Part shown: piece by piece, positions 1 through 8,443 of the stretch
How positions within the stretch are numbered: the first letter of the stretch is position 1
Layout: the number at the start of each line of letters is the position of its first letter
NCBI GenBank assembly: GCA_044450785.1
Contig: JBIOJM010000092.1
Location: 1-29,234, forward strand
DNA from: JBIOJM01 sp044450785
GTDB lineage: Bacteria; Planctomycetota; Planctomycetia; Isosphaerales; Isosphaeraceae
Length of the DNA stretch: 29,234 nt
Reading direction: 5' to 3'
Position numbers and translations under genes: made by a program
Notes under the pieces: model-generated
What the model was told of the DNA's origin: nothing
The model's database searches: none
Seen by the model: only the letters and a program-made list of their open reading frames with translations

Positions 1-82
1 CAGAGCATCGCCCCCCAAATGCGCATGCACGGCGTCTCCATTACTTTCCTCAGAACCCCCGAAAAACGTTTCATCGAGATCA

Positions 83-565
83 TCAGCACAAAACCTCCGA
101 TACCGGAAGAGTCGCACGTAAGTGTGAGTGGCATAGAGACTTGCTCCGAGGAGGTGATGAACGGAGACCCGGACGCAGCCCCAATCCCGGCGACGGCGTG
201 ACGCAAATGACGCAAATGACGCAAATGACGCAGGGAAAACACGCTGTGTGTGTATTCTCGGATCTTGGGGCGTCGCCCTCCGGGCGTCGACCCCAGCCAC
301 GCCTGGCGTGTAACGTGCTTTTGAACCGTTGCGACAGGCAACCCGCCGCTTGCAATAACCGGTCAGTCTCCGCCCCCTCGAGCCCGAGCGCCAAGGCCAG
401 GCGGCGAAGGTCGTCCGTCAGGGCCGGGTGCCAACGCGGTCGCTTGCCCTTGAGCCAGTTGTAGAGGGTCTGGTGGGGGACTCCAGCCTGATGGGCGATC
501 CGCCGCACCGGCAGGCCGGCTTGCTTGATGTAGGCGTCGAGCCTGGCAGCAAAGTCATCGCTCAT
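83..565 (-). CDS. Helix-turn-helix (XRE-like) DNA-binding protein
   Basis: A 160-codon frame whose first ~75 residues form a small helical DNA-binding domain: a helix-turn-helix reading VRRIAHQAGVPHQTLYNWLKG at about residues 20-40 is followed by a leucine-rich helical segment (LRRLALALGLEGAE). It probably acts as a transcription regulator; its target is unknown. The ATG is preceded by GGAGAG at good spacing. The C-terminal half is low-complexity and includes a VICVICVIC stretch made by a 9-bp DNA repeat, so the conserved protein may once have ended near residue 85. A short palindrome, GATA-N4-TATC (594-605), lies about 30 bp upstream and could be an autoregulatory operator; that is inference. 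The same strand continues as a run of minus genes from 6349. Confidence 0.6.
   Translation of the reverse strand: MSDDFAARLDAYIKQAGLPVRRIAHQAGVPHQTLYNWLKGKRPRWHPALTDDLRRLALALGLEGAETDRLLQAAGCLSQRFKSTLHARRGWGRRPEGDAPRSENTHTACFPCVICVICVICVTPSPGLGLRPGLRSSPPRSKSLCHSHLRATLPVSEVLC
199..233. repeat. 9-bp tandem repeat (TGACGCAAA), about four copies
   Basis: Three perfect copies of TGACGCAAA (199-207, 208-216, 217-225) are followed by a partial fourth, TGACGCAG. Nine is a multiple of three, so the array keeps frame in the minus-strand HTH gene and encodes a repeated Val-Ile-Cys triplet. It looks like a microsatellite inside or just after the functional end of that gene. Confidence 0.85.
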
Positions 566-782
566 GGCACTCTCCGCTCCCGATCTTTTGGGGGATACCG
601 TTATCGTAGGGCGCTGGCGTGCACGAGAAAAGTGGGGAAGAGCAACAGGGACGCGAAGGGGACGTGAACGGGATGATGCGACACGTTCCTGGAGGAGCCG
701 AGCAACCCCGCCCCGATCGCCTAGCCTTCATCCTCGCGATCGATCATCGCCTGGAAGTCGCGACGCAGGTGCTACCAGCAAT

Positions 783-796
783 TGACCACTGACCAC
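783..796. repeat. Tandem heptamer TGACCAC x2
   Basis: Two perfect adjacent copies of TGACCAC (783-789, 790-796) are followed by TG, immediately before the stop of the prenyltransferase-repeat gene. It resembles the AGTAGGC heptamer element at 6474-6519 in unit length and intergenic position but not in sequence. The rest of the 566-798 gap shows no gene. Confidence 0.6.
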
Positions 797-798
797 TG

Positions 799-2109
799 CT
801 AATCCCGTCCGATCTGCGGCTCGCTCGGTGAGGAGTATTGCTTGCGGCATTGCTCGAGTGACATGAGCGCGAAGGCCGTGCCGTACTGCTGGTGGTAGTT
901 GTAGAGCGGGTAATCCCACCAGGAGCCGTCGCGTTCCTGGTGTCCCAGGAGAATCCTGGCCAGGTGGTCCTGGTAGAAGGGGCGCTCGGCCTGCGGAAGC
1001 TGGGCGACACACAGGGTCGCGTAGTAGTGGCCATAGTAGTAGAAATAGCCGGCGACCATGAAGTGCGACTCGTGGGGGATCGGCCGTTTGCGGCCCATAT
1101 CGAGCCAGCCGTTACGCACGATCAGGCGGTCGAGCCACTCTGTGAGGACGCCATCGGTTACCTTGCGGTCGCCCCAGAGTCGGAGCGCCACGTTACAGGC
1201 CTGCGAGCGGCCGAGGCTGCCACCCGGGCGATTGATCGCCATCGCCGGCCGGTATCGCAGATAGAGGCCGTACAGGTAACTGAAGTCCGGGTTGCGCTGC
1301 TGGACGATCCCTTGCATCCCACGCTGGACCAGTTTTTCGGGTGGCAAGACGCCGATCTGCCTGGCCTCGTGAAAGGCGACGAGGACGGTTGCATTGACGA
1401 AGCTGCACGAATAGCTGTTGGGCCGCTGGGTGCCCGCGCCGAAATCGAGGTAGCCCCAGCCCCCCTCGACCGACTCGTAGCGTGCGAGACGGTCGTACTG
1501 GCCGCGGATCAATTCCTCGATCCGGGCTCGCCGCGCTTTGTCCCGCGGCTGCCGCTGGTGCATACGCACCAGGGCCTGAATGCCGTAGGCATGAGCCCAG
1601 ACATTGTAGATCAGCATCGGCTCGTCGCGGCGGACCAGCGGCAGCTCGCGGAAGAGGAACTCCTCGCCCCGTTCGATGGCTCGCACTACCGCGGCCGGGT
1701 TGGACAGTTTGTTCCCCGGATTGCTGACCTCGATCAGGGCCGAAACGCACAATGCGGTTACGGCGGTGCGATACGCGTGGTGCGAGCCGATCCCGGCGAT
1801 GATGTTCAGGTCCTTGGTGCGCTCGGGCGAGCCCCAGGAACCGCCAGCGTTCTGGTCCTTGAGCAGGAAATCAACGCCGCGCTCAATGGCCACGGTGATT
1901 TCGGTATCGGCGACCGGCTCGGGAGGCTTGGGGCGCAGGTCGGGCTTACGTGCCGCCTTCGCGCCGGTCTCTGGCTTCGGCGTCGACTGGGCTGGTACTT
2001 CCGCGCCGGCAGGGAGAGCTTGAGGGTCGCCAGCCGCCCTGGCTCCCCCGGCGAGGCGGGGCGTCAACAGGAGAATCCAGAGGATGCAACCGATCAATCG
2101 TCGGGACAT
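799..2109 (-). CDS. Secreted prenyltransferase/squalene-cyclase-repeat protein
   Basis: A 436-aa protein from the ATG at 2109; the frame is open for 27 more codons but the upstream part starts with TTG and lacks signal character. Residues 1-25 form a signal peptide (MSRRLIGCILWILLL, cleavage near ARA-AG), followed by a proline/alanine/lysine linker to about residue 65. The rest has repeats of the alpha/alpha-barrel type seen in terpene cyclases and prenyltransferase beta subunits: a QNAGGSWG motif near residues 86-93, a VEGGWGYLDFG motif mid-protein and HQERDGSWW near residue 390. The DxDD protonation motif of squalene-hopene cyclases is not visible, so a cyclase activity should not be assumed. 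Many planctomycetes carry such secreted barrel proteins of unknown role. It lies 100 bp downstream of the HlyD-like gene on the same strand. Confidence 0.75.
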   Translation of the reverse strand: MSRRLIGCILWILLLTPRLAGGARAAGDPQALPAGAEVPAQSTPKPETGAKAARKPDLRPKPPEPVADTEITVAIERGVDFLLKDQNAGGSWGSPERTKDLNIIAGIGSHHAYRTAVTALCVSALIEVSNPGNKLSNPAAVVRAIERGEEFLFRELPLVRRDEPMLIYNVWAHAYGIQALVRMHQRQPRDKARRARIEELIRGQYDRLARYESVEGGWGYLDFGAGTQRPNSYSCSFVNATVLVAFHEARQIGVLPPEKLVQRGMQGIVQQRNPDFSYLYGLYLRYRPAMAINRPGGSLGRSQACNVALRLWGDRKVTDGVLTEWLDRLIVRNGWLDMGRKRPIPHESHFMVAGYFYYYGHYYATLCVAQLPQAERPFYQDHLARILLGHQERDGSWWDYPLYNYHQQYGTAFALMSLEQCRKQYSSPSEPQIGRD

Positions 2110-2209
2110 GCGAGTCACTTTCGGTCTCCGAGTCTCTGGTCCCCACCATGAGCGCGATACGGGTCCCAGGTTCCCGATCTCAGACGACAAATGCCAGGTC
2201 GATCGATCG

Positions 2210-3784
2210 TCAAGGCATGCTGATCAAGACTTCGTCTCCGGCGACCAGGCCATCCAGGATTTCGGTCTTGCCGCCGGCCATCTTGCCGGTTTTTACCTGA
2301 CGCTTGGGGAACTTGCCGTCCTTGTCCGGCTGGGCGAGGTAGACGTAATTCGTAGGTATGTCCGCCGAGTCGTCCTCGAAGACCGCGGTGGTTGGAACCG
2401 TGAGGGCGTCGTCCTTCCGGTAGGGTACGAACTTGACCGTACAGGCCATTCCCGGCTTGATGGCGGCTCTGTCTTCGCCGATCTCGACGGCAACGACGAC
2501 CTCGAACTTGCCGGCCTCGCGGGGGACGGGCAAGATGCTGGTGAGCCGGGCCGGCAGTCGATGCTCGGGGTCGAAGGTGGGCGTGACCAAGCCCTTCAGC
2601 TCTCTCGGCTGGGTCAGCGCGAACAGGTCTTTCTCGTCGACGGTGGCGCGGATGTCGACCGGGCGCTGGGCCACGATGGTGATGAACGTCTCGTCGGGCG
2701 CGATGACTCCCCCTTTATGGAGCTTTGGCGCGGTGGCGGCGGCTGACCAATGGCCGCGCTCGCACCGGCCGTAGTAGACGACGCCGTCAGCGGGCGCATG
2801 TACGGTCAACGCGTCTCGGTCTTGGCGAAGGTCGGCGAGTTTTTCGGCCGACCTGGCGTGATCGTACTTGAGCTTGGCCAGCGCGAGGCGCTTCTGGTTC
2901 ACGTTCAATGGGAGCAGCGCCCGCGCTTTCTCCAGGTCGATCGATTGCTTGACGGCGCTTTCGCGGATACGTTGCTCTTGCCGGGGCAAGTCAACTTTCA
3001 GCGCCTGATCCCGGTGCAGCTCAGCCTCCTTCAGATTGAACTCGCTGTTCTCGACCTGGAACCGTTGCCGCCGGAGGATGATCTCCTCGGTCTCTTCGGT
3101 CAGGTCCTTGGAACGATACATCTTCTCGAGTTGCCGAAGTTCCTCCTTGGAGTATTCCAGGTACTCGACCGAGCGCTTGACCATGAATTGGGCATTCCGC
3201 TCGGACTGGGACCGGTCGATCTCGAGAAACTTCTTGAGGTCTTCGTCGGCTTGGGTCTTGGATCGCTCGGCAGCGGTCAGGTCGACGGGGAGGGCCTTCT
3301 CAAGGATCGGCAGCTCCTCGTCGGCCTGCTTGAGGGCCAAATCGCTGAGCGTGTTCTCGACCTCGGTGTCCTGGATGGCCTTGTCGATCTTGTCGCGGGC
3401 AAATTCGACGAGGATGTCCCCTTTCTTGACGGGCGTGCCCAGCTCGACGGCCCGCTCGACCACCAAGGGCAAGGCCCAAGCCTTGGGCCTGATCGAGACC
3501 TCGGTCATCCGCTCTGCCTCGAAGACACCGCTCAAGGCGACTTCGATCTTGAAGGGCCCTTTCTCGACCTTGGCGGTCGCCGGCTTACCCGTTCTCGAGG
3601 CAGCGGGGGCTGGAGCAGCGGATTTGCCCGCGGGTTTCTCGACCGCCTGCCGCGTTGTCTCGACCTGCGAGGGCGCGCCACGCGTCGGGACGATCCAAAG
3701 CACTGCCCAGCCCCCGAGAAGCGCCATCCCCAATCCGAAAACCAAGCTGACCGGCGAGTGCACCTCGCTGCCGAGCCTCTTCAT
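2210..3784 (-). CDS. HlyD-family membrane-fusion (periplasmic adaptor) protein
   Basis: 524 aa, ATG with AAAGGAA upstream at good spacing. Residues 13-32 are a single membrane anchor, then a Pro/Ala linker. A lipoyl/biotinyl-like half (about 72-130, including ELGTPVKKGDILVEF) leads into a long charged coiled coil (about 130-325), and the second lipoyl half returns at DALTVHAPADGVVYYG (about 325-340). The C-terminal beta-barrel region contains KPGMACTVKFVP and LTVPTTAVFEDD, typical of this family. Such adaptors link inner-membrane ABC or RND pumps to outer-membrane channels. No pump or outer-membrane channel gene is adjacent here, so the partner is unknown. The coiled coil is longer than in the MacA type, more like HlyD. 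Neighbours are the sirtuin upstream (120 bp) and the prenyltransferase-repeat gene downstream. Confidence 0.85.
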   Translation of the reverse strand: MKRLGSEVHSPVSLVFGLGMALLGGWAVLWIVPTRGAPSQVETTRQAVEKPAGKSAAPAPAASRTGKPATAKVEKGPFKIEVALSGVFEAERMTEVSIRPKAWALPLVVERAVELGTPVKKGDILVEFARDKIDKAIQDTEVENTLSDLALKQADEELPILEKALPVDLTAAERSKTQADEDLKKFLEIDRSQSERNAQFMVKRSVEYLEYSKEELRQLEKMYRSKDLTEETEEIILRRQRFQVENSEFNLKEAELHRDQALKVDLPRQEQRIRESAVKQSIDLEKARALLPLNVNQKRLALAKLKYDHARSAEKLADLRQDRDALTVHAPADGVVYYGRCERGHWSAAATAPKLHKGGVIAPDETFITIVAQRPVDIRATVDEKDLFALTQPRELKGLVTPTFDPEHRLPARLTSILPVPREAGKFEVVVAVEIGEDRAAIKPGMACTVKFVPYRKDDALTVPTTAVFEDDSADIPTNYVYLAQPDKDGKFPKRQVKTGKMAGGKTEILDGLVAGDEVLISMP

Positions 3785-3821
3785 TGACCGTTCCTTTCAT
3801 CGAATCACATTAACATCTTAC

Positions 3822-3862
3822 TCGTCGTATCCGACGACTCGATTCCCGAGCCGATCGCTCGG
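3822..3862. terminator. Two adjacent hairpins after the sirtuin gene
   Basis: Two perfect 6-bp stems lie in the 120-bp gap downstream of the sirtuin stop: TCGTCG/CGACGA (3822-3827 with 3832-3837) and CCGAGC/GCTCGG (3846-3851 with 3857-3862). Neither is followed by a clear T-run on the minus strand, so they may slow or end transcription or protect an mRNA end; a function as terminator is only a guess. Confidence 0.2.
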
Positions 3863-3904
3863 TTTCAAGATACCACACTGTGCGGGCCCGAGTCGCGGTT
3901 CTGC

Positions 3905-4747
3905 TCAAACGGCTGGTGTGTTCAACCGCGCGTCGAGGGCGCGGAGGGCGCCCAGGGCGCCCATGGGAAGTGAGACATGGCCGGCGGGCACGTCCGGCTC
4001 GCGGGGATTGATCCGGACCAGAGTGCCGCCGCGCTGGCGGGCGATGTTCTGGCACGTGACGCGGACTGTCGGGATCGCCTGGCCCGCGCCGCATTCGATC
4101 ACGACCAACCGCGCATTGTCCAGCGATCGAATCCAAGAGTCCAGCCGTCGCATCTGGATCTCGGTCCGCGCCCAATCCCAGCCCCAGTCGCCGAACATGA
4201 GGATATTCGGCCGCGCCAGGGCCCCACAACGCGGACACGCCGGCAAGGGATGAATCGCCCTCATGCTCTCGGGGTCGATCTCGACTTCGATCGACGCCCC
4301 CGGAAAGACACCGACGCCGCACTCGCTGGTGCACTGCATTCCATCGAAGGAGCCGTGAACTTCGACGATCCGCTCCGGGGCGAAGCCAGCCCGCTGGAAC
4401 TGGCCGTCGACGTTGGACGTGAAGACGAAACCGCCCCGGTTCATCCGGCCGGCCCAGCGGCGAAGGATCGAGAATCCCTCGTGGGGAGCGGCTTGCCTGT
4501 AGAGCCCCATCCGGTGCCCGTAGAAGCCCCAGGCCAACGTGGCATCCTCGGCAAACCAGCGCGGGTTGGCCAGAGCGACGAAGTCGAACCCAAGCTGGTG
4601 ATACGGCGGATAGGCCCGCCAAAACCCCTCCTTGCCGCGGAAGTCGGGCAGTCCGCTGTCGACCCCCATGCCGGCTCCCGCCCCGATCAACAGCGCATCG
4701 GCCGCTGCGATCGCTCCGGCGGCGCGGTCAAGGTCGAGGTCGATCAT
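3905..4747 (-). CDS. Sirtuin-family (Sir2) NAD-dependent deacylase-like protein
   Basis: 280 aa, a normal size for a bacterial sirtuin. Visible family motifs, in order: the NAD-binding loop GAGMGVDSGLPDFRG (residues 24-38), the TSNVDGQFQRAG segment (110-121, matching the usual TQNxDxLHxxAG), and the catalytic histidine H131 in VEVHGS. Four cysteines (C139, C143, C171, C174) are spaced as a zinc site. The family removes acyl groups from lysines using NAD+, in the cytoplasm. Two departures from consensus are seen: glycine replaces the serine of GAGxS, and QF replaces the LH pair, so this belongs to a divergent branch. The start lies 6 bp after the stop of the serine protease gene, so the two are almost certainly co-transcribed. 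Confidence 0.82.
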   Translation of the reverse strand: MIDLDLDRAAGAIAAADALLIGAGAGMGVDSGLPDFRGKEGFWRAYPPYHQLGFDFVALANPRWFAEDATLAWGFYGHRMGLYRQAAPHEGFSILRRWAGRMNRGGFVFTSNVDGQFQRAGFAPERIVEVHGSFDGMQCTSECGVGVFPGASIEVEIDPESMRAIHPLPACPRCGALARPNILMFGDWGWDWARTEIQMRRLDSWIRSLDNARLVVIECGAGQAIPTVRVTCQNIARQRGGTLVRINPREPDVPAGHVSLPMGALGALRALDARLNTPAV

Positions 4748-4753
4748 CAGGGC

Positions 4754-6349
4754 TCACTTCTTCTTGGACCAAACGGCCGCCAGGTCATCGGATGCCTGTT
4801 CGCGGATACCGTTGTCCGAGAGGATCTCATCGGTGGCTTTGAGCGCCTGTTGGTGGTCCAGGACGATGGTCTCGGCGTACTTGTCGGCGAAGCGGATCGT
4901 CGTGTATTTCTCCTTCGAGTCGCGGAGCACCTCGACGAAGTGGCGGAGACTCTTGATCTCCACGCCGTTGACGTCCTTGACGACCTTGGACAACGGGTTG
5001 TCGTAACCCTTGGCGATCCGGTGGGGAAACATTGGCGCGGCGACCACGACCAGCTCCTCGCCGTCGAACCGAGGCAGATCGCCCCGGCGGAGCGCCAGCG
5101 GGCTGCCGATCAAGGACAGTGCCGCGTAGATCCGGCCCGTGCGGTCGATTGACGCAGTGAACTCATTCGTCGCGGGCGAGAATACCAGTGGACCGTAGAT
5201 GAAATACGACGGATACCGCCCCTTGAGCGACTCGATCAGCATCGGGTACCTCACCTTGGCCGGCAGCGCGATCGGCAGGGACTTGCCCTGGCGAACGACC
5301 GTCAGCGGCACCTTGCCGTCCTTGACGACTTTTTGGACCAAGTAACGGAAATCCAAGCGTAAGTTGTCTTTAATCTTGACCATGCCGGCGTTGTCGATCT
5401 CGTGGTCGCCGATCTTGGTGATCAAGTCAAACGGCCTGAGCGGATCCTTGGGATCGCTGGGGTCAACCGCGTGGACGACCATGCCCTGGGCCTTCTTGTC
5501 GATTTTGAGGAAGCCGCGCAGAGCGTCGTTTTCCAAGGTCTGGAACGCTTCGTGGATGGCCGGCTTGCCGTCGTATGTCCCGTCGGCGACATCCTTGAGA
5601 AACAGGTCGATTTCCTCGCTGGGGATGATGTAGCCGATATTGTCGGACTGGGTGAGCTTGCTGAAGATCAGCCCGACCATTTTGCCGTCGATCAGGGCTG
5701 GGCCGCCGCTATTGCCCGGGTTGATGGCAGCGTCGATCTGAACGCGCACGCCCGCGGTCCCTTCTCCGTACCCGGCCCACTCGATGCGCGAGACGATCCC
5801 CTTGGTGATCGAGAGCGTCGAGCCCCCCTGGGGATAGCCGTAAACCAGTACGGTCTCCTTGACCTCGGGGAGGGTCGACGTGCGCGCGAGCGGTGGCCGT
5901 TTGTCAAAAAACGTCTCGTCCTCGAGTCGGAGCACGGCCAGGTCGATCCCCGGGCTGACCGCCTCGACCTTGGCGGTTAGCTTGTCGCTGGACTGGTAGC
6001 TTTCGACAAAGAGTTGGCTGGCATAGAGCACGACGTGCGCGTTGGTCAGGATTCGCTTGCCGTCGATGACGACCCCGGTGCCGCTGGCCTCCTGCGGGCT
6101 GTGCTTGGTCCAAGGATGGGTCGGATCGGGGTAGCGCATCGTCGCGCTGATCTTCACGACCGATTCGCGGATCTTGCTTTCCTGGGCATCGCTCTGGGCC
6201 TGGTCTTCAGCACAGAAGGCCGAAGCCGGGATGCTCAGAAACAAGGCCATCGCCAACGCCGGGACTGCGCCGGCCATGGCCGTCATCCAACCCGAAATCA
6301 TCCGTCTCATGTTCATCGCGGGGCTCGCTTGTGGTTGCCGAACGCTCAT
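4754..6349 (-). CDS. HtrA/Deg-like secreted serine protease with PDZ region
   Basis: 531 aa, with an N-terminal hydrophobic export signal (about residues 18-46, ending ASAFCA). The trypsin-like domain carries the whole triad: H105 in LTNAHVV, D136 in GIDLAVL and S214 in NPGNSGGPAL. A PDZ-like region spans about 265-355 (VVHAVDPSDP, DLITKIGDHEID), and a further ~170 residues resemble the second, degenerate PDZ part found in plant-type Deg proteases. Such enzymes degrade or refold damaged proteins in the cell envelope. The ATG at 6349 is used; codons at 6316 and 6310 are also possible because none has a strong Shine-Dalgarno site. It is the first gene of a pair with the sirtuin. Confidence 0.85.
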   Translation of the reverse strand: MSVRQPQASPAMNMRRMISGWMTAMAGAVPALAMALFLSIPASAFCAEDQAQSDAQESKIRESVVKISATMRYPDPTHPWTKHSPQEASGTGVVIDGKRILTNAHVVLYASQLFVESYQSSDKLTAKVEAVSPGIDLAVLRLEDETFFDKRPPLARTSTLPEVKETVLVYGYPQGGSTLSITKGIVSRIEWAGYGEGTAGVRVQIDAAINPGNSGGPALIDGKMVGLIFSKLTQSDNIGYIIPSEEIDLFLKDVADGTYDGKPAIHEAFQTLENDALRGFLKIDKKAQGMVVHAVDPSDPKDPLRPFDLITKIGDHEIDNAGMVKIKDNLRLDFRYLVQKVVKDGKVPLTVVRQGKSLPIALPAKVRYPMLIESLKGRYPSYFIYGPLVFSPATNEFTASIDRTGRIYAALSLIGSPLALRRGDLPRFDGEELVVVAAPMFPHRIAKGYDNPLSKVVKDVNGVEIKSLRHFVEVLRDSKEKYTTIRFADKYAETIVLDHQQALKATDEILSDNGIREQASDDLAAVWSKKK

Positions 6350-6473
6350 CGTAAGTCACCGCCGCCAGGCCGATCCGCCTCGCGCCATGACGGGACCCGA
6401 TTGATCCGGCCCGCACAGTGAGAGCAAACGTGGCGGCAAAAAAACGATCCATCGGCTCATCTTATCAGATCAG

Positions 6474-6519
6474 AGTAGGCAGTAGGCAGTAGGCAGAAGA
6501 GAACCGCCTACTGCCTACT
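6474..6519. repeat. Heptamer AGTAGGC array with perfect 14-bp inverted repeat
   Basis: Three tandem copies of AGTAGGC (6474-6480, 6481-6487, 6488-6494) face two tandem copies of its reverse complement GCCTACT (6506-6512, 6513-6519) across an 11-nt spacer. The result is a perfect 14-bp stem of two heptamers, extendable by slipping. It sits between the divergent protease and gamma-glutamyltransferase genes. There is no T-run, so it is not a classical terminator. Confidence 0.85.
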
Positions 6520-6618
6520 TGATGTCAGGCCGCCCAGGCTCTACTTTCGATGTTCAACGCACGTTCAACAAGCGGATGTGCCGTTCCTGGGTTTCCCGCA
6601 TGTGAGGAGCCGCCAGCA

Positions 6619-8403
6619 ATGATCCGGCGCATGATGATCCTTGTCTTGGGACTCTGTTTGATCGACGAGGCGGGTTGGGCGCCGGCCCAGGAGGCCGCCG
6701 ACCGCGGTGGTGGTCAGGTGAAGGGCGCGACAACAAGGACCACCGTCTATACGGACTGGCAAGCGGTGGGGACCCAAGGGGCCGTGGCGGCCGGGGGCCG
6801 CGGTGCCGTGGCGGCGGGGCTGGGGATCTTGAAGCGCGGCGGGAACGCCGCGGATGCGGCGGCCGCGACGATCCTGGCCTTGAGCGTGACGGACTCCCGG
6901 TCGTTCTGCTTCGGAGGCGAGGTACCAATCCTGGTCTATGACGCCCGGACGAAGGGGGTCACGGTCATCGCCGGCCAGGGCGCCGCGCCCCGGCTGGCGA
7001 CCCTTGACCATTTCAAGGGCCCCGGCGGGATTCCCGCCAAGGGTATTGAAGCGGCGGCGGTCCCAGCCGCGCTCGACGCGTGTTTAACCTTGCTCGACCG
7101 GTTCGGCACGATGACCTTCGCCCAGGTGGTCGCGCCGACTCGGCAGTTGCTCGTCCGCCCGCCGCGTCGCGAGGCCTGGCATCCTGACTTCGCGCGGACG
7201 CTCGAATCGCTCGTCGCCGCCGAGACTTTGGCCTATCCCGGTGGCTCGGCCTCGCCGCCCGTCGACCGCTCGCAGGGATTTCGATTGGTCGCCGACGCGT
7301 TTTACCGCGGACCGATCGCACGTCGCATCGACGCCTGGTCTCGAGCGAACGGGGGGCTCATCCGCTACGACGACCTGGCGACCCACACGACGCGGATCGA
7401 AGAGCCGGTCGCGGTTGCGTACCGCGGCCTGACCATCTACAAGTGCGGGCCGTGGACCCAGGGGCCCTCTCTGCTGGAGGCCCTGCAGATTCTCGACGAC
7501 TTCGACCTCAAGGCGATGGGACACAACCGCCCCGAGGCGGTCCACGACATCGTCGAGACGCTGAAGCTCGCCATGGCCGACCGCGACACTTATTACGCCG
7601 ATCCCCTCTTCGCGGAGGTGCCGCTGGAGTCTCTCCTCCTGCCGGAGTATGCCACCAGGCGGCGCGGACTGATCGACCCGAAGCATGCGTCGCTCGAGCG
7701 GCGGCCGGGCGACCCCCGTTCGGGCAAGGCGATCCTCGACCCGGCCGCCGACCCGGCCCGTCGGCACGCGCCGCCGCCGGTGGCTGATGCTCGCGACACG
7801 ACTACCTGCTTGGTCGCCGACAGCCTCGGCAACGTGGTCGCCGCGACGCCCAGCGGCTGGACGGGGGTCGTGGCCGGCGACACCGGCGTCTGGCTCGGCA
7901 GCCGCCTGCAGAGCTTCAACACCTGGGACGACCATCCCGACGTCATCGTGCCCGGCAAGCGCCCGCGAATCACCTTGTCACCGACGATCGTCCTCCGAGG
8001 CAGCCGGCCCGTGCTGGCCGTCAGCGTCGCCGGGGGCGACAACCAGGACCAGATGACCTTGCAGCTCTTGCTCAATCACATCGACTTCGGCCTCGAACCG
8101 GCCGAGTCGGTCGTCGCCCCCCGGTTCATGACCGACCACTTCATCAGCTCGTTCCGCCAGACTCCGCCGGCTCTGGGCCGTCTGCGGATCAACCCCGAGA
8201 TCGGCCAGAAGACGCTCGACGCCCTCAAGAACCTGGGACACAAGCTGGAGGTTCGCTCTGGCCCGCTCAGTGCCGCGCCCTCCGTGATCAGCTTCATCGA
8301 CCCGTCCGACCCGGAGTCCAGACTGGCGGTTCCCTTCGAGGCCGCCCGTCTGATTCGCGCCGCCGGCGACCCCCGTGCCGGCCGACACGCGCTGGCGTAT
8401 TGA
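6619..8403 (+). CDS. Secreted gamma-glutamyltransferase-like protein
   Basis: 594 aa from the ATG at 6619, which has GAGGAG upstream and opens a signal peptide (RRMMILVLGLCLIDEAG); an ATG 69 bp earlier is in frame but adds an unconvincing leader. The N-terminal domain begins with the family pattern of a glycine-rich AAGRGAVAAGLGILKRGG segment and GNAADAA. The autoprocessing site that separates large and small subunits matches DTTTCLVADSLGNVVAATPSGW, with T394 as the likely nucleophile. The family hydrolyses or transfers gamma-glutamyl groups, for example from glutathione, outside the cytoplasm. The usual TTHxSVVD reads TTTCLVAD here, so a histidine is replaced by threonine, and the conserved Gly pair downstream reads AGGDNQ. 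Activity on glutathione is therefore uncertain. It converges on the DUF2442 gene with a 40-bp gap. Confidence 0.82.
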   Translation: MIRRMMILVLGLCLIDEAGWAPAQEAADRGGGQVKGATTRTTVYTDWQAVGTQGAVAAGGRGAVAAGLGILKRGGNAADAAAATILALSVTDSRSFCFGGEVPILVYDARTKGVTVIAGQGAAPRLATLDHFKGPGGIPAKGIEAAAVPAALDACLTLLDRFGTMTFAQVVAPTRQLLVRPPRREAWHPDFARTLESLVAAETLAYPGGSASPPVDRSQGFRLVADAFYRGPIARRIDAWSRANGGLIRYDDLATHTTRIEEPVAVAYRGLTIYKCGPWTQGPSLLEALQILDDFDLKAMGHNRPEAVHDIVETLKLAMADRDTYYADPLFAEVPLESLLLPEYATRRRGLIDPKHASLERRPGDPRSGKAILDPAADPARRHAPPPVADARDTTTCLVADSLGNVVAATPSGWTGVVAGDTGVWLGSRLQSFNTWDDHPDVIVPGKRPRITLSPTIVLRGSRPVLAVSVAGGDNQDQMTLQLLLNHIDFGLEPAESVVAPRFMTDHFISSFRQTPPALGRLRINPEIGQKTLDALKNLGHKLEVRSGPLSAAPSVISFIDPSDPESRLAVPFEAARLIRAAGDPRAGRHALAY

Positions 8404-8443
8404 TCAATCGATGGATTCGCCGGAGCACACCGCCCGTGCCTCT

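Noticed and set aside
199..233. CRISPR-like array
   Set aside because: The units are only 9 bp, have no spacers, and no cas genes are present.
799..2109. Squalene-hopene cyclase
   Set aside because: Repeat motifs are present but the DxDD acid motif is not seen, the protein is too short (436 aa) and it has a secretion signal.
892..2151. 419-codon plus-strand frame opposite the prenyltransferase-repeat gene
   Set aside because: It is an antisense shadow of a gene with clear family motifs and a signal peptide; high GC keeps such frames open.
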